Positions 38,699-49,396 are shown, numbered from the stretch's first letter. The stretch is 64,000 nt of DNA from Natronosporangium hydrolyticum (GCF_016925615.1 NZ_CP070499.1:2728001-2792000), one strand, 5' to 3'. The notes: generated from the sequence alone by a model not told the origin. Numbers and translations are program-made.

Positions 38699-38734
38699 GA
38701 GGCGGCGTGGGGTGTCGGTACCTCACGCCGCCTC
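38699..38734. terminator. Hairpin after the coiled-coil gene
   Basis: GAGGCGGCGTGGGG pairs with CCTCACGCCGCCTC at 13 of 14 positions across a short loop, three bases after the stop of the coiled-coil gene. It would also serve a convergent gene if the small minus-strand frame beside it is real. Confidence 0.75.
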
Positions 38735-38914
38735 ACCGGTGATAAACCATTCAGGGTCGATAAGGCTGGCGTACGCAGAGGTCGTCCTGACCCGAAGGCG
38801 GGTGGCCGGCTCTAGCTCCGCGGTCGCCAGCCCGCGCACACGGATGGTGACCGGCGGCGCCCAGTACGTGTACCCAACCGTGCTCGCTGGTCGCCGCGCT
38901 GTGCCGCCGGACAC
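38723..38914 (-). CDS. Possible small ORF, unknown
   Basis: A minus-strand frame of 63 aa from GTG 38914 that fills the 222-bp gap between the hairpin and rarA. Its C-terminal half ([20 protein letters not shown], then [15 protein letters not shown]) has a natural-looking mix of residues and ends exactly at the hairpin. However, no ribosome site is visible and the N-terminus is arbitrary, since the frame stays open upstream. Weakly supported. Confidence 0.35.
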   Translation of the reverse strand: MSGGTARRPASTVGYTYWAPPVTIRVRGLATAELEPATRLRVRTTSAYASLIDPEWFITGEAA

Positions 38915-38956
38915 GGTAGTCGATGCCGCTGGCGACGGCGGTATATCGTCATCCGG

Positions 38957-40363
38957 GTGGAGCCCGACGCGTTGTTCGCGGCACCTGCTGCGCCGCCACC
39001 CCCGGCCGCCGCCTCGACCGGGTTCGGCCCGGCGGCGCCGGACGCCCCGTTGCCGGTCCGGATGCGGCCGGCGCACCTCGACGAGCTGGTCGGCCAGCAG
39101 CATCTGCTGGCCCCGGGCTCCCCGTTGCGGCAGCTGGTCAGCGGCGACAGTCCGCAGTCGGTCATCCTGTGGGGGCCACCGGGCAGCGGCAAGACGACGA
39201 TCGCGCACCTCGTGGCGCAGGCCGCCGACCGGACCTTCGTAGCGATGTCGGCGCTCAACGCCGGGGTCAAGGATGTCCGGGGGGTCATCGACGCGGCACG
39301 GACCCGTCGCCGGGCCGGTGGCTCGCCGACCGTCCTCTTCATCGACGAGGTGCACCGCTTCAGCCGCACCCAACAGGACTCCCTGCTCTCAGCGGTCGAG
39401 GACCGGACCGTGACACTGCTGGCCGCCACCACCGAGAATCCGTACTTCTCGGTGATCTCGCCGCTGCTGTCCCGGTGCGTCCTGCTGACTCTGCACGCGT
39501 TGACCGAGGCGGACGTCACCGGCTTGCTGCGGCGGGCGCTCACCGACGACCGGGGCCTGGCCGGGGCGGTAGAGCTTGCGCCGGAGGCCGAAGCCCATCT
39601 GGTACGGCTCGCCGGTGGTGATGTCCGCAAGGCGTTGACCGCGCTCGAGGCGGCGGCCCAGTCGGCCACCGCCGTGGGGCAGCGGCAGGTCGACCTCGCC
39701 ACCGCTGAGCAGGCGGTGGATGTCGCGGCGGTGCGGTACGACCGGGCGGGGGATGCGCACTATGACGTGGTCAGCGCATTTATCAAGAGCATGCGGGGAT
39801 CCGATGTCGACGCCGCCCTGCATTGGCTGGCGAGGATGTTGGTGGCCGGTGAGGACGCCCGGTTCATCGCCCGCCGGCTGGTCATCTTCGCCAGCGAAGA
39901 CGTAGGCATGGCCGACCCGAGCGCATTGTCTGTCGCCACCGCTGCCGCGTACGCGGTGGAGCGGGTCGGGCTGCCGGAGGCGCAGCTCAACCTGGCCCAG
40001 GCGACGGTCCACCTCGCCACCGCGCCGAAGTCCAACGCGGTAACGGCGGCGCTGGGGGCCGCGGTCGCCGACGTCCGGGCCGGCAAAGGCGGGCCGGTGC
40101 CGCGTCACCTGCGCGACGCCCACTACCAGGGCGCCCAGGGCCTCGGCCACGGAGCCGGCTACCAGTATCCGCACGATCACCCGCATGGGGTGGTGGCGGC
40201 ACAGTACCCACCTGCCGACCTGGCCGGGGTCGACTACTACCGTCCCACTCAGTACGGGGCCGAGCGCGAGGTGGCGGAGCGGGTGACCCGGCTACGGCGG
40301 GTGGTCCGGGGCGGCCCGGCGGACCCGTCCCCGCCCTCGACGTCCGGAGAGGAGCAGGTGTGA
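38957..40363 (+). CDS. rarA: Replication-associated recombination protein A
   Basis: AAA+ ATPase of 468 aa (RarA/MgsA/WRNIP1) acting at stalled replication forks. Walker A is [13 protein letters not shown], Walker [16 protein letters not shown], sensor 1 [11 protein letters not shown]; the C-terminal tetramerisation domain has [13 protein letters not shown] and APKSNAV. The GTG start is preceded by little ribosome site, and an Ala/Pro head of about 25 residues precedes the first conserved motif. GTGA overlap with the downstream Pro-rich gene. Confidence 0.94.
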   Translation: MEPDALFAAPAAPPPPAAASTGFGPAAPDAPLPVRMRPAHLDELVGQQHLLAPGSPLRQLVSGDSPQSVILWGPPGSGKTTIAHLVAQAADRTFVAMSALNAGVKDVRGVIDAARTRRRAGGSPTVLFIDEVHRFSRTQQDSLLSAVEDRTVTLLAATTENPYFSVISPLLSRCVLLTLHALTEADVTGLLRRALTDDRGLAGAVELAPEAEAHLVRLAGGDVRKALTALEAAAQSATAVGQRQVDLATAEQAVDVAAVRYDRAGDAHYDVVSAFIKSMRGSDVDAALHWLARMLVAGEDARFIARRLVIFASEDVGMADPSALSVATAAAYAVERVGLPEAQLNLAQATVHLATAPKSNAVTAALGAAVADVRAGKGGPVPRHLRDAHYQGAQGLGHGAGYQYPHDHPHGVVAAQYPPADLAGVDYYRPTQYGAEREVAERVTRLRRVVRGGPADPSPPSTSGEEQV

Positions 40364-42942
40364 GCCGCGACGAAGGCGACGAGGGTGAGGACACCGGTGT
40401 CAGCAGGTGGCGTCGCTGGGGTCGGGGCGAACGGCAGCGCGAGCCTCGCGAGCGCGAGGAGGCACCCGCCGAAGACTACGGCTGGTTGGACGACCTTCGG
40501 ACCGCCAAGCAGGAGCGCACGGATATCGGCCCGGGCGGCGCGGCCCCGGACGAACCAGCGCCGCGGCGTCCCCGAGGCGGTTCGGTTTCACCCGCGCCCG
40601 ATCAGGTCGCTGGCCCACCTGGCGGACCTGGCCCACCTGGCGCATCCGCGCCAGTCGATCGCGGCGATCCGGCACCGCCCGATGCGCCGGGCTCGCCCGC
40701 GCCGAAGCGGGCCACTCCGCCGCCGCCGGAGGGTCAGCAGGGGCCGCCCCGGCGGCGTGCCGGGGCGTCGAGCGGGCCACTTTCTCCGGGAGCGCCCCCT
40801 CCTCCGGAGAGCGGTGAACGTCGTCGACGACCAGCCGAGCCGCCGGCGGCACCCCCCGGGGGCGTTGCCCGGCGTGAGCCCGCCGTCGGGGCTGCGCCGC
40901 CGCGCGTAGATTCGCCCCCGTCCAACGGCCCGCAGCGTCCGGCCACGCCGCCGCCAGCCGCTGAGGGCTCGCCTCCCCGCCGCCCCGACCCGTCCGCCGA
41001 CCCGCGACCCGAGCCGCCTGCGCGTCGGGCAGATCCACCGCCGACCCCGCCGCGGCGGTTAGATGCGCCCCCGCGACGGTTGGACGCGCCCCCGCGGCGG
41101 TTAGATGCGCCCCCGACACCGTCCCAGCGGGAACCGGCGCCGCCGGCAGGTCCGCCGCCGCGCGAAGCTGCCCAATCCGAGCGGCAGCCCCCGCGGCGGG
41201 GCGGAGGGCCAGCCGAGCCCCCGCCGGTAAGCGGCGAAGGGCCCGCCGCCGCGCGGGCCGATGCGCCTGCTCGAAGCGGGCCGGCGGACGGTCGGTCCCG
41301 AGATCGAGAGGTGCCGCCTCGGCGGAGCCGGCACGCCGCTCCTGAACCCGCTCCGACCTCACCGTCCGCGCCTGATTCGCCTGCTGGGCGAAGTCCGCGG
41401 ACCCCGCCGGGGTCGCCACCCGCCGCTGGTCCTTCTGGCGCGGCGTCCGGGCCGGTGCCGCGGCCCCGCGCCGCACCAGGTTCGCCCGCGATGCCGACCT
41501 CGCCGCCTGCCCGGTCCGCTGAACCCGCCGGCTCCGGAGTTGGCCGCCGCCGGGCCCCGGAGCCGGAGCCCCCCTCGCCGCCTGGCCGTCGTGATTCGAG
41601 GAGCGAGCCCTCGCCGCCCGGCCGTCGAGACCCCGCGGGCCGTGCCGGCGAAGGGCCGGCGCTGCCTCGGCCCGCGGCCCCGCCGGTGCCGCCCGGGGCA
41701 GCCGGAGACGACCAGCCCGAGCGGCCCGGTACAGGGGGTCGCTCGGGCCCGGTGGCGAAGGCTGCTCCCCCGGCGGTGGCGAAGGCTGCGCCGCCGGCTC
41801 CCCCGGCGGTTGCGAAGGTCGCGCCGCCTGGCCCAGGTGCGGTGGCCAGAGCGGCGCCAGCGACCATGCCGGCGAGGCTGTCGTTGCCGGGGGGCGCGCG
41901 GACTCGACCCGACGCGCCAGCGGGCGGCCGCCGCCCGGGCTCCGGGGAGCGGCCCTCGCCGGCCGAACCGCCCGCGGTCGCCCGTACCGCGCCGAGGTCA
42001 CCGGCTGTTCCGGGTGGCCCAGCAGCGCCCGGCCCACCAGCACCCGGTCCACCAGCGCCGGGTGGCGCACCGCCGCAGGGCAGTTCCCCGCCGCCAGGTG
42101 GCGCACCGCCGACGCGCGGTGCGGCCGGGCGCGGTGGTGGTCGCCCGGCTGCTGCCCGCGGGGGCGGGAGTGGCGCGCCGGTGACCGCTCGGTCCGAGCT
42201 TCGCCGGCAGCTGCGCGAGCAGCGCCGGGTCCGCCGGCTGGCGCTGGCGGTGACGGTGACGCTCGCGCTGGCCGCGCCGCTGGTCTACTTCGGCATCTTG
42301 TTCGCCACCCGGGACCCGGTGCTCAACTCGCTGGACCGGCTGCCGGTGCCGGCCTGGGCTGCGCAGTCACCTGAGGACCGCATCGTCACTGGTAGTCGCT
42401 GGTGCATCATCGACTGCCGCTTCCGCGAGCGAACCCTGGAGTCCAGCGGCGAGCCCGCCGAGACCACCGAGGTGTATCAGGCCGCGTTGCGGGAGGCCGG
42501 GTGGGCGCCGTGGCAGGTGGAGGGTTGTCCCCAGGTCGAGGTCGACGGCGACTACAGCTGCTGGACCCGGGACGAGTACACTCTCGACCTCTGGGTGCGG
42601 CCACCGGAGTGCGCCTACGACCCGTTGAACCTGCGGCCGGACCTGGAGACCGAGGACTCTGAGGGCGAGGACTCTGAAGGCACGGACCCTGAAGACGAGG
42701 AGCCGGAGGGCGACCCCGACGGCGACGAGCCGGGCGGGGATTCTGAGGAGCAGGCTGGCGACGAGACGGCGGAGGAGTGCAGCGGCTCGGTGGTGCAGAT
42801 CAAGATGCAGAACCGGGTCTCCGACGAGCGGGGTCTGCCGGGGGCACCCGGGCAGGGGCCGGGCGGGCCACCGGCCGACTCACCGGTCGGTGCTACTCCG
42901 ACGCCACCGGCGAGCGCGCCGCCCACCGAGCCGCCGGCTTGA
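40360..42942 (+). CDS. Giant Pro-rich single-span membrane protein
   Basis: An 860-aa protein of unknown function. The first 80 residues are charged; about residues 80-610 are low-complexity Pro/Ala/Arg/Gly/Ser sequence with local repeats; one transmembrane helix lies near 625-650 ([20 protein letters not shown]). The external domain of about 200 residues has six Cys (WCIIDC, EGCPQ, YSCW, PECAY, EECSG) split by a run of Glu/Asp/Gly, and ends in a Pro/Thr tail. The Pro-rich part is cytoplasmic, so it is not a cell-wall spacer. Translationally coupled to rarA. Long antisense and shifted frames here are by-products of composition. Confidence 0.8.
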   Translation: MSRDEGDEGEDTGVSRWRRWGRGERQREPREREEAPAEDYGWLDDLRTAKQERTDIGPGGAAPDEPAPRRPRGGSVSPAPDQVAGPPGGPGPPGASAPVDRGDPAPPDAPGSPAPKRATPPPPEGQQGPPRRRAGASSGPLSPGAPPPPESGERRRRPAEPPAAPPGGVARREPAVGAAPPRVDSPPSNGPQRPATPPPAAEGSPPRRPDPSADPRPEPPARRADPPPTPPRRLDAPPRRLDAPPRRLDAPPTPSQREPAPPAGPPPREAAQSERQPPRRGGGPAEPPPVSGEGPAAARADAPARSGPADGRSRDREVPPRRSRHAAPEPAPTSPSAPDSPAGRSPRTPPGSPPAAGPSGAASGPVPRPRAAPGSPAMPTSPPARSAEPAGSGVGRRRAPEPEPPSPPGRRDSRSEPSPPGRRDPAGRAGEGPALPRPAAPPVPPGAAGDDQPERPGTGGRSGPVAKAAPPAVAKAAPPAPPAVAKVAPPGPGAVARAAPATMPARLSLPGGARTRPDAPAGGRRPGSGERPSPAEPPAVARTAPRSPAVPGGPAAPGPPAPGPPAPGGAPPQGSSPPPGGAPPTRGAAGRGGGRPAAARGGGSGAPVTARSELRRQLREQRRVRRLALAVTVTLALAAPLVYFGILFATRDPVLNSLDRLPVPAWAAQSPEDRIVTGSRWCIIDCRFRERTLESSGEPAETTEVYQAALREAGWAPWQVEGCPQVEVDGDYSCWTRDEYTLDLWVRPPECAYDPLNLRPDLETEDSEGEDSEGTDPEDEEPEGDPDGDEPGGDSEEQAGDETAEECSGSVVQIKMQNRVSDERGLPGAPGQGPGGPPADSPVGATPTPPASAPPTEPPA
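41050..41112 (+). repeat. Three 21-bp tandem repeats in the Pro-rich gene
   Basis: Three in-frame copies of CCGCGGCGGTTAGATGCGCC plus one base, encoding PRRLDAP repeats. The first and third are identical. A second local repeat encodes VAKAAPP-type units at about 41752-41825. These suggest the Pro-rich region grew by repeat expansion. Confidence 0.8.
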
Positions 42943-43020
42943 CACGCCCACGGAGATCGGAACCAGGGCGGACAGGCGGCGGGCGGTAACCGGTAAGGTC
43001 GGCACGCACGAGGGTCATTG

Positions 43021-43038
43021 CCGGATGACATCATCCGG
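43021..43038 (+). promoter_or_regulatory. Small hairpin just before a ribosome site
   Basis: CCGGATGA-CA-TCATCCGG, a perfect 8-bp palindrome three bases before the GAGGAGG of the DUF948 gene. It may terminate the upstream transcript or tune access to the ribosome site. Confidence 0.4.
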
Positions 43039-43052
43039 ATGAGGAGGAGCAC

Positions 43053-43514
43053 GTGAACGGCGGGGAGATCGCCGCGTTGATCGCGGCTGGTGCGTTCGCG
43101 GTGGTGGCGCTGGTGGCGGCGTGGCTGCTACTGCGGCTGCGGCGTACCGTGGATGCGGCAACGCAGGCCATCCGGGACATGAACGAGCGCACCGCGCCGA
43201 TCTTCGCCAAGGCGGATCTGACGATCGACAACGTCAATACCGCGCTGGGGCAGGCGCAGACCTCACTGGACGCGGTCAATCTGCAGTTGCAGCGGGTGGA
43301 CACGATCACCGGTCACGCCGCGCACGTCAGCGCGAACGTCGCCAATCTCGCCAACGTGGTCACCTCGGTGGCGGCAAATCCGCTGATCAAGGCGGCGGCG
43401 GTGGGTTACGGGGTGCGCCGCGCCGCGACTCGGCGGGCGCAGGTGGAAGAAGAACGCGAGCTGCGGGCGGTGCTGCGCGAGCGACGCCGGGGCAAGCGCC
43501 GGGGCCGTGGCTGA
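43053..43514 (+). CDS. DUF948 membrane protein
   Basis: A 153-aa protein with one N-terminal transmembrane helix and a long helical region (TLDNVN-like repeats: ADLTIDNVNTALGQAQTSLD) typical of DUF948, ending in a very basic tail RRRGKRRGRG. The family resembles general stress/envelope proteins. GTG start. It leads the cluster DUF948 - DUF6167 - alaS - ruvX - mltG. Confidence 0.85.
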   Translation: MNGGEIAALIAAGAFAVVALVAAWLLLRLRRTVDAATQAIRDMNERTAPIFAKADLTIDNVNTALGQAQTSLDAVNLQLQRVDTITGHAAHVSANVANLANVVTSVAANPLIKAAAVGYGVRRAATRRAQVEEERELRAVLRERRRGKRRGRG

Positions 43515-43541
43515 GGCCGGGCGGGGGAGAAGGAGACAAGC

Positions 43542-43910
43542 ATGAAGCGGCTGTTGTGGCTCGGCGTCGGGTTGGCGATCGGTGCGCTGGTGGTGCGGGC
43601 GGTCAGCAAGCGGGCGCAGGCGTACACGCCGCGGGGGATGGCCGCGGCGGCGCGGGACTCCGGCGCTAATCTGGTCGACTCGTTACGCGATTTCGTCGAT
43701 GATGTCCGGGACGGCATGCACGAGCGGGAGCAGGAGCTGCAGACCGCCTTCGCCGAGGGCTTCGTCTTCGAGGACGAGTTGGACGACGCGTACGCCGATG
43801 AGCTGACCGACGAGTTCGACGAGGTTCGCGCAGACCCGGCTAAGGCGGGGGCGCCCGACCCAGCGGGGCAGCGTGGGCACCGCACACCACCGGAGGACAC
43901 CGACCGATGA
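43542..43910 (+). CDS. DUF6167-like small protein
   Basis: A 122-aa protein with a short N-terminal hydrophobic helix ([20 protein letters not shown]), the conserved [14 protein letters not shown] region, then an acidic helix [20 protein letters not shown]. In actinobacteria such a protein (DUF6167) precedes alaS. GGAGAAGGAG lies before the ATG; the TGA overlaps the alaS ATG. The biochemical role is unknown. Confidence 0.78.
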   Translation: MKRLLWLGVGLAIGALVVRAVSKRAQAYTPRGMAAAARDSGANLVDSLRDFVDDVRDGMHEREQELQTAFAEGFVFEDELDDAYADELTDEFDEVRADPAKAGAPDPAGQRGHRTPPEDTDR

Positions 43911-46561
43911 AGACCGCGGAGATCCGGCGGCGGTTCCTGGCGCACTTCGCCGACAACGACCACACCGTCGTCCCCAGCGCCCCGCTGCCCGCGATCGAGG
44001 ACCCGAACCTCCTGTTCATCAACGCGGGTATGGTGCAGTTCGTTCCGTACTTCCTCGGGCAGCGGACCCCGCCCTGGCCGCGCGCGACCAGCGTGCAGAA
44101 GTGCCTGCGGACGCCGGACATCGATGAGGTCGGCAAGACCACCCGGCACGGCACCTTCTTCCAGATGAACGGCAACTTCTCGTTCGGCGACTACTTCAAA
44201 GAGGGCGCCATCCGGCTGGCCTGGGAGCTGGTGACCAAACCCCAGTCCGAGGGCGGGTACGGGCTGGACGAGTCGATGCTCTACGCCTCCGTCTTCCACA
44301 CCGACGATGAGGCGATCGCACTGTGGAAGAAGGTCGCGGGCCTCTCCGACGACCGGATCGTGCGGCTGGGCATGAAGGAGAACTTCTGGTCGATGGGGAT
44401 CCCGGGCCCGTGTGGCCCGTGTTCGGAGATCCTCATCGACCGGGGTCCGGAGTTCGGCGCCGACCGGGACTGGGACGCCGGCGACCGGTACCTGGAGCTG
44501 TGGAACCTCGTCTTTATGCAGTATGAGCGCGGGCCCGGCACCGGCAAGGAAGACTTCGAGATCCTCGGCGACCTGCCGGCGAAGAACATCGACACCGGCA
44601 TGGGCCTGGAGCGGGTGGCGTTCGTGCTCCAGGACGTCAACAACATGTACGAGATCGACGAGGTGAAGCCGATCCTGGACCGGGCGGTCGAACTGACCGG
44701 CCGCCGGTACGGCGTCGCCGAGCCCGACGATGTCCGGTTGCGCGTGATCGCCGACCACGTCCGCAGCGGGCTGATGCTGATCGGCGACGGGGTGACGCCG
44801 AGCAACGAAGGGCGCGGCTACGTGCTGCGGCGGATCCTCCGGCGGGCGGTGCGCGCAGTGCGCCTGCTCGGCTTCGAGGAGCCGGCCTTCCCGCATCTCT
44901 TCCCGGTGGCGCGGGACGGCATGGCCGCGTCCTATCCGGAGATCGCCGAAGACTTTGGCCGGATCTCCCAGTACGCCTACGGCGAGGAGGAGGCGTTCCT
45001 CGCCACTCTGCGTAGCGGCACCACCATCCTCGACACGGCGATCGCCCAGACCAAGGCGAGCGGCGGTGCCAGCCTCGGCGGCGACAAGGCGTTCCAGCTG
45101 CACGACACCTACGGGTTCCCGATCGACCTCACCCTGGAGATCGCGGCCGAGCAGGGCCTCGCCGTGGACGAGGAAGGGTTCCGCCGGCTGATGGCGGAGC
45201 AGCGTTCCCGGGCCAAGGCCGACGCGCAGGCCCGCAAGAGCGGCCACATCGACCGGTCGGTGTTCCGTGCGGTGCTGGAGGACGGTGGCAACGTCGAGTT
45301 CACCGGCTACCAGGAGCTTGCCCGGGAATCCCGGATCCGGGCGTTGCTGGCGCCGGCCGACGGCACCATGCTGGTGACGGCTGGCGAAGGCGCAATGATC
45401 GACCTGGTGCTGGACGCCACCCCGTTCTACGCCGAGGGCGGCGGGCAGCAGCCCGACCTCGGCACGATCACGGTCGGCGGCGGTGAGCTGGAGATCGTCG
45501 ATGTCCAGTCGCCGGTGCCAGGGGTGATCGTGCACCGGGCCAAGGTGCGGCGGGGCGAGATCCGGGCCGGGGAGATCGGTTTCGCGGAGGTGGACGTCGA
45601 CCGGCGGCGGGCGGTCTCCCGGGCGCACACCGCCACCCACCTGGTGCACCAGACCATGCGGAACTTCCTCGGCGAGTCCGCCACCCAGGCCGGTTCGCTC
45701 AACGCTCCGGGGCGGCTGCGGTTCGACTTCAACACCCCGGGCGCGGTGGCGCCCTCGGTGCTTCGCGACGTCGAGCAGCAGATCAACGAGGTACTGCTGC
45801 GGGACCTCGAGGTGCGGTCGTTCATCACCTCCCAGCAGGAAGCGATGCGGATGGGCGCGATCGCACTGTTCGGCGAGAAGTACGGCGACCAGGTCCGGGT
45901 GGTGGAGGTCGGTGACTACGCCCGTGAGCTGTGCGGAGGCACCCACGCCGCCCGTTCCAGTCAGCTGGGTCTGGTGAAGATCCTGCACGAGGCGTCGATC
46001 GGAGCCGGAGTCCGGCGGGTCGAGGCGTTGGTGGGGATGGACGCCTTCTCGCATCTGGCGCGGGAACACCTGTTGGTGTCGCGGTTGGCGGAGCTGTTCC
46101 GGGTGCCTGCCGACCAGGTCGGTGACCGGGTGGAGCAGACGGTGGCGGCGCTGCGGGACGCGGAGAAGGAGCTGGAGCAGCTGCGGGCGCAACTGGTGGT
46201 CGGGGGCGCCGCGGCGATCGCCGGTCAGGCGGTGGATGTGCGCGGGGTCGCCTTCGTCGGCGCCGAGGCGCCCGAGGGTGCCTCGAGCGGGGACGTCCGG
46301 ACGCTCGCGCAGGAGGTGCGCGGCAAGCTCGATCCCGCCCGCCCCGGAGTGGTGGCGGTAACCGCCCGGTCGGGTGGTAAGGCCTCGCTGGTCGTGGCGG
46401 TGAACCAGGCCGCCCGCGAGCGCGGCGTCGGCGCCGCCGACCTGGTCAAGCGGGCACTGTCCGGCCGCGGCGGCGGGAGCCCGGAGCTGGCCCAGGGCGG
46501 CGGGGTGCCGGCCGCGGAGGCTACGTCGCTGATCAATGCGGTCCAGCAGGGACTGCCCTAG
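43907..46561 (+). CDS. alaS: Alanine--tRNA ligase
   Basis: Class II AlaRS of 884 aa. The catalytic core has [14 protein letters not shown] and [14 protein letters not shown]; the editing domain has the metal residues AHTATHLVH and [15 protein letters not shown]; a C-terminal C-Ala domain follows with a coiled coil ([16 protein letters not shown]). ATGA overlap with the DUF6167 gene gives the start. Full length and intact. Confidence 0.97.
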   Translation: MKTAEIRRRFLAHFADNDHTVVPSAPLPAIEDPNLLFINAGMVQFVPYFLGQRTPPWPRATSVQKCLRTPDIDEVGKTTRHGTFFQMNGNFSFGDYFKEGAIRLAWELVTKPQSEGGYGLDESMLYASVFHTDDEAIALWKKVAGLSDDRIVRLGMKENFWSMGIPGPCGPCSEILIDRGPEFGADRDWDAGDRYLELWNLVFMQYERGPGTGKEDFEILGDLPAKNIDTGMGLERVAFVLQDVNNMYEIDEVKPILDRAVELTGRRYGVAEPDDVRLRVIADHVRSGLMLIGDGVTPSNEGRGYVLRRILRRAVRAVRLLGFEEPAFPHLFPVARDGMAASYPEIAEDFGRISQYAYGEEEAFLATLRSGTTILDTAIAQTKASGGASLGGDKAFQLHDTYGFPIDLTLEIAAEQGLAVDEEGFRRLMAEQRSRAKADAQARKSGHIDRSVFRAVLEDGGNVEFTGYQELARESRIRALLAPADGTMLVTAGEGAMIDLVLDATPFYAEGGGQQPDLGTITVGGGELEIVDVQSPVPGVIVHRAKVRRGEIRAGEIGFAEVDVDRRRAVSRAHTATHLVHQTMRNFLGESATQAGSLNAPGRLRFDFNTPGAVAPSVLRDVEQQINEVLLRDLEVRSFITSQQEAMRMGAIALFGEKYGDQVRVVEVGDYARELCGGTHAARSSQLGLVKILHEASIGAGVRRVEALVGMDAFSHLAREHLLVSRLAELFRVPADQVGDRVEQTVAALRDAEKELEQLRAQLVVGGAAAIAGQAVDVRGVAFVGAEAPEGASSGDVRTLAQEVRGKLDPARPGVVAVTARSGGKASLVVAVNQAARERGVGAADLVKRALSGRGGGSPELAQGGGVPAAEATSLINAVQQGLP

Positions 46562-46591
46562 TGAGCTGCCCGACGATCCCGGCGGTCGCGT

Positions 46592-47056
46592 GTGACTGAG
46601 TTCACACCCGGCCGCCGGCTCGGCGTGGACGTCGGTGACGTGCGGATCGGAGTGGCGATCTGCGACCCGTCTGGCCTGGTCGCGACGCCATTGACGACCG
46701 TCATGCGGGATCGTGACGCGGCGGAAGATGCTATCCCGGCGGATATGTCCGAGTTGGGGCGGCTGGTGGCTGAGCATGGCACCGTGGAGATTGTGGTTGG
46801 CCTACCTGTCACCCTGGCGGGCAGCGAGGGACCTGCCGCCGCCCAGGTCAGGCGGTATGCGCAGCGGCTCGCGCAGCTGCTCGACCCGGTACCGGTAACA
46901 CTGGCCGACGAGCGGATGTCGACCATGGTGGCAACCCGTAGGCTGTCCGAACGCGGGATCAGGGGGCGGCGCCGGCGCCAGGTCATCGACCAGGCGGCGG
47001 CTGCTGAGATCCTGCAGGGCTGGTTGGATGCGCAACGGAGGCGTGCGTCAGGATGA
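46592..47056 (+). CDS. ruvX: Putative Holliday junction resolvase / pre-16S rRNA nuclease
   Basis: A 154-aa YqgF/RuvX-family RNase H-fold protein: RLGVDVGDVRIGVAICDPSG at the N-terminus, VVGLPVTLAG, and DERMSTMVATRRL followed by DQAAAAEILQGWLD. Family members trim the 5' end of 16S rRNA. It overlaps mltG by ATGA. alaS-ruvX-mltG-aroE is the standard actinobacterial order; here aroE has been moved about 1.1 kb away. Confidence 0.93.
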   Translation: MTEFTPGRRLGVDVGDVRIGVAICDPSGLVATPLTTVMRDRDAAEDAIPADMSELGRLVAEHGTVEIVVGLPVTLAGSEGPAAAQVRRYAQRLAQLLDPVPVTLADERMSTMVATRRLSERGIRGRRRRQVIDQAAAAEILQGWLDAQRRRASG

Positions 47057-48279
47057 GCGAGCTCGGGCTGAGTTTCGAGGAAGCCCCCAGTAAAGGTCGG
47101 CACCGGCATCGCCGGTCAGCCAAGGGGAAGCAGAGTAAGCCGGCAAAACCGGGCAAGCAGGGTAAGCCTCGCAAGAGTCGAGGCGGCAAGTCCCTGATTG
47201 CCTTCATGATCGTGGTGCTGGTGCTCGGCGGTCTCGGCGCCGGCGGCTGGTGGGGTATCAACTGGGTCCAGGGCGCGCTCACCGCGCCCGATTACGAAGG
47301 TGCCGGCACCGGTTCGGTCACTGTGGAGATCCGGGAGGGGCAGAACCTCTCCGATATCGCCCAGGTGCTCTACGAAGCCGACGTGGTGGCCAGCCCGCAG
47401 GCCTTTGTGGACGCGGCGAACGAGAACCCACAGGCGCGGGCGATCCAGCCAGGCTTCTACAGCGTGCCGCAGCAACTCCCGGCGGCGAGCGCCGTCCTGG
47501 CGTTACTCGACACCGAGAATCGTGACATCGCCCGGGTCACCATCCCAGAAGGGCTCAGCAGCTTCCGGACCTTCGACCTGCTGGAGGACCAACTCGGCAT
47601 TCCGGTCGAGGAGTTCGAGGCCGCAGCCGAGGATCCGTTCGCGCTCGGGGTGCCCGAGTTCTGGTATAACCGCACCGACGAGCAGGACGTCGACCCCACC
47701 ATCGAAGGCTTCCTCTTCCCCGCTACGTACGAGTTTCCGCCCGACCCCACCGCCGAAGTGGTGCTGCAGACCATGGTCACGCAGTTCCTGAACGTGGTGG
47801 AGGAGCTCAACTTCGTGGATCGGGTGGAGTCGGACCGCAACATCGCGCCGTACGAGGCCCTGATCGTCGCCTCGTTGGCCCAGGCCGAGGCCGGCGTCCC
47901 CGACGATATCGGCCGGGTCGCGCGAGTGGCCTACAACCGGCTGTACATCGAGCAGATGCCGCTGGAGTTCGACGTCACCGTCAACTACTGGTTCGAACTC
48001 AACGGCGAACCCACCAAGTCGTCGGCTGAGATGACGGACGCGGAGATGTACGACCCCGACAACCCGTACAACCGTGGTTTGAACGGTCTGGTGCCCACAC
48101 CGATCAACAACCCGGGCCAGGTGGCTTTGGAAGGGGCGATGGATCCACCGGCCGGCGACTGGCTCTTCTTCGTCGCCGTCGACGGCGAAGGCAACAGTGC
48201 GTTCACGAGTACGTACGAGGAGCATTGTGCCGCAGTTCAAGACGCGATCGACGCCGGCATCTTGAACGAGCAGTGCTGA
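47053..48279 (+). CDS. mltG: Endolytic murein transglycosylase MltG
   Basis: A 408-aa YceG-family protein that cleaves nascent glycan strands. A Lys/Arg-rich cytoplasmic head (about residues 15-50) precedes one transmembrane helix, a LysM-like region (VTVEIREGQNLSDIAQVLYE), and the catalytic domain with EGFLFPATYEF, the Glu in ASLAQAEAG, and NGLVPTPINNPG. The exported part is acidic with a single Lys that I can find, in sharp contrast with the basic head. Confidence 0.94.
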   Translation: MSELGLSFEEAPSKGRHRHRRSAKGKQSKPAKPGKQGKPRKSRGGKSLIAFMIVVLVLGGLGAGGWWGINWVQGALTAPDYEGAGTGSVTVEIREGQNLSDIAQVLYEADVVASPQAFVDAANENPQARAIQPGFYSVPQQLPAASAVLALLDTENRDIARVTIPEGLSSFRTFDLLEDQLGIPVEEFEAAAEDPFALGVPEFWYNRTDEQDVDPTIEGFLFPATYEFPPDPTAEVVLQTMVTQFLNVVEELNFVDRVESDRNIAPYEALIVASLAQAEAGVPDDIGRVARVAYNRLYIEQMPLEFDVTVNYWFELNGEPTKSSAEMTDAEMYDPDNPYNRGLNGLVPTPINNPGQVALEGAMDPPAGDWLFFVAVDGEGNSAFTSTYEEHCAAVQDAIDAGILNEQC

Positions 48280-48732
48280 TGCCGCGCCGGTAATTCTGGC
48301 TTCCTTCACGCTGCGGAGCCCAAGGCGTGAATGCGCTGGTTACACCAGGTGATGCAGTGGTGGATCGTGTTGCGCAGAAGCCTCATGGTTGGGGTGCCCG
48401 CGCCCATCGCCACCGCTCACCCACAGACGCGGTAGTTCTTCAGCGGACAGGTGCTGACGGAGTCCGTCGCTGATGATCGCCAGCCGCACCTGTCGGAACG
48501 GGTGGGGTGGTCAGTCGCAGCGGCCGGCACAGCTGTGGGACTGCGCTCTTGGCCGCTGCGGTTGGTCCTCGGCTGGCCCACGTGCGGCTGAGGACCAGTG
48601 GCCCAGCCCTCTCCTCTCCGTCGCGACCGTTGTCCGACACCAACTCTTGTGCAGGATGGCGTAGGTCGTCAGGTGCAGATCGCTCGTCAACCGCCCCTCA
48701 TGCTGCGTCTACGAATATTACTTAGAAACGGG
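48280..48732. other. Non-coding interval without a recognisable gene
   Basis: About 450 bp separating mltG from the next gene. Short open frames on both strands lack ribosome sites and family features. On the minus strand around 48310-48400 a short frame reads MRLLRNTIHHCITWCNQRIH before a stop, perhaps the tail of a decayed gene, but I cannot assign it. G+C falls clearly toward the 3' end of the interval. Confidence 0.5.
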
Positions 48733-48762
48733 TTGATCTATCGATAGAGTGACGGTTAGACT
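48733..48762 (+). promoter_or_regulatory. Candidate promoter of the secreted PG-binding protein
   Basis: TTGATC (48733) and TAGACT (48757) with an 18-bp spacer, four of six matches each to sigma-70 type boxes, in an AT-rich stretch that also contains the palindrome CTATCGATAG. It lies 54 bp before the ATG of the following gene. Confidence 0.4.
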
Positions 48763-48815
48763 ACCAGCAGTGGCTGAGGTTCGGTCACTATGGACTAAGC
48801 TGAGGAGTCTTGCCT

Positions 48816-49313
48816 ATGTCCCGTCGTTTTGTTGTGGGTTCGGTCATCCCCATGGTGGTGGCGCTGTTGATGGCTGGTGTGGTCAGCTTGGGTCTGGCTA
48901 ACCCGGCGTCCGCAGCAGCCCCGGTGGCAGTTGGTGGCAACCCGGCACCAGCAGATCATGGATGGTGCAACAACCATCGAACCTTCCCATGGGGCGGTGC
49001 ACCGGTGCGTACCGTTCGGCTGCCGAGCATAGGTTCCAACGGAACCACGCACTGCTTGATGCAAGCTGGAGCTCAGGGTAACCACGTCGCGGCCCTTCAA
49101 CGGACGCTTGTGAATTGTTACGGCCAGAACACCGGCGGGATCGATGGCATCTGGGGAAGCGCTACGACGACCGCTCTGCGAAACGCCCAGCGATCTGCGG
49201 GCGTCTCGGTTGACGGGATCTATGGGCCGCAGACGCGGAATGCGTTCAGGTGGGCCGTGTACCTCGATGGAAGTTTCTGGGACTGCGTTCCATATAGCCA
49301 GCTCGGGATCTGA
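48816..49313 (+). CDS. Secreted peptidoglycan-binding-domain protein
   Basis: A 165-aa exported protein: a Sec signal peptide (basic MSRR, then a hydrophobic core to NPASA, cleavage before APVAV) and a C-terminal PG_binding_1 domain (GAQGNHVAALQRTLVNCYG, GIDGIWGSATTTALRNAQ, VDGIYGPQTRNAFR). Four Cys in the mature part may form two disulfides. No catalytic domain is attached. The mature protein has no Lys or Glu, few Asp and several Arg, so it is basic, unlike other exported proteins here; codon and base composition are also less GC-rich. ATG 48816 has GAGGAG eight bases upstream. Confidence 0.85.
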   Translation: MSRRFVVGSVIPMVVALLMAGVVSLGLANPASAAAPVAVGGNPAPADHGWCNNHRTFPWGGAPVRTVRLPSIGSNGTTHCLMQAGAQGNHVAALQRTLVNCYGQNTGGIDGIWGSATTTALRNAQRSAGVSVDGIYGPQTRNAFRWAVYLDGSFWDCVPYSQLGI

Positions 49314-49360
49314 CCTACGGGGCGCGGCTTGCCCTCGGTCCCGTAGCGTAGGGCGGTAAT

Positions 49361-49396
49361 GTGGGTGCTCTTGAGTGCTTTCTCGGGAGCACCCAC
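49361..49396 (+). terminator. Hairpin between the PG-binding gene and aroE
   Basis: GTGGGTGCTC (49361-49370) pairs perfectly with GAGCACCCAC (49387-49396), 47 bp after the stop of the secreted protein gene. An in-frame ATG of the aroE frame lies on its left edge but is unlikely to be used. Confidence 0.65.

Noticed and set aside
40400-42106. Long open frames antisense to and out of phase with the Pro-rich gene (up to 568 codons)
   Set aside because: They are produced by the extreme G/C bias, have no ribosome sites or family motifs, and encode Arg/Ala/Pro-rich noise; the chosen frame has a membrane helix and a structured Cys domain.
43406-46777. Minus-strand open frame of 1123 codons antisense to alaS
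   Set aside because: His/Arg/Asp-rich composition typical of antisense of high-GC genes; AlaRS on the plus strand is complete and conserved.
48280-48732. Possible gene in the mltG-to-PG-binding gap, including a minus-strand frame containing MRLLRNTIHHCITWCNQRIH
   Set aside because: Frames are short, interrupted and without ribosome sites; I could not tie the peptide to a known family, so it is described only as a possible relic.
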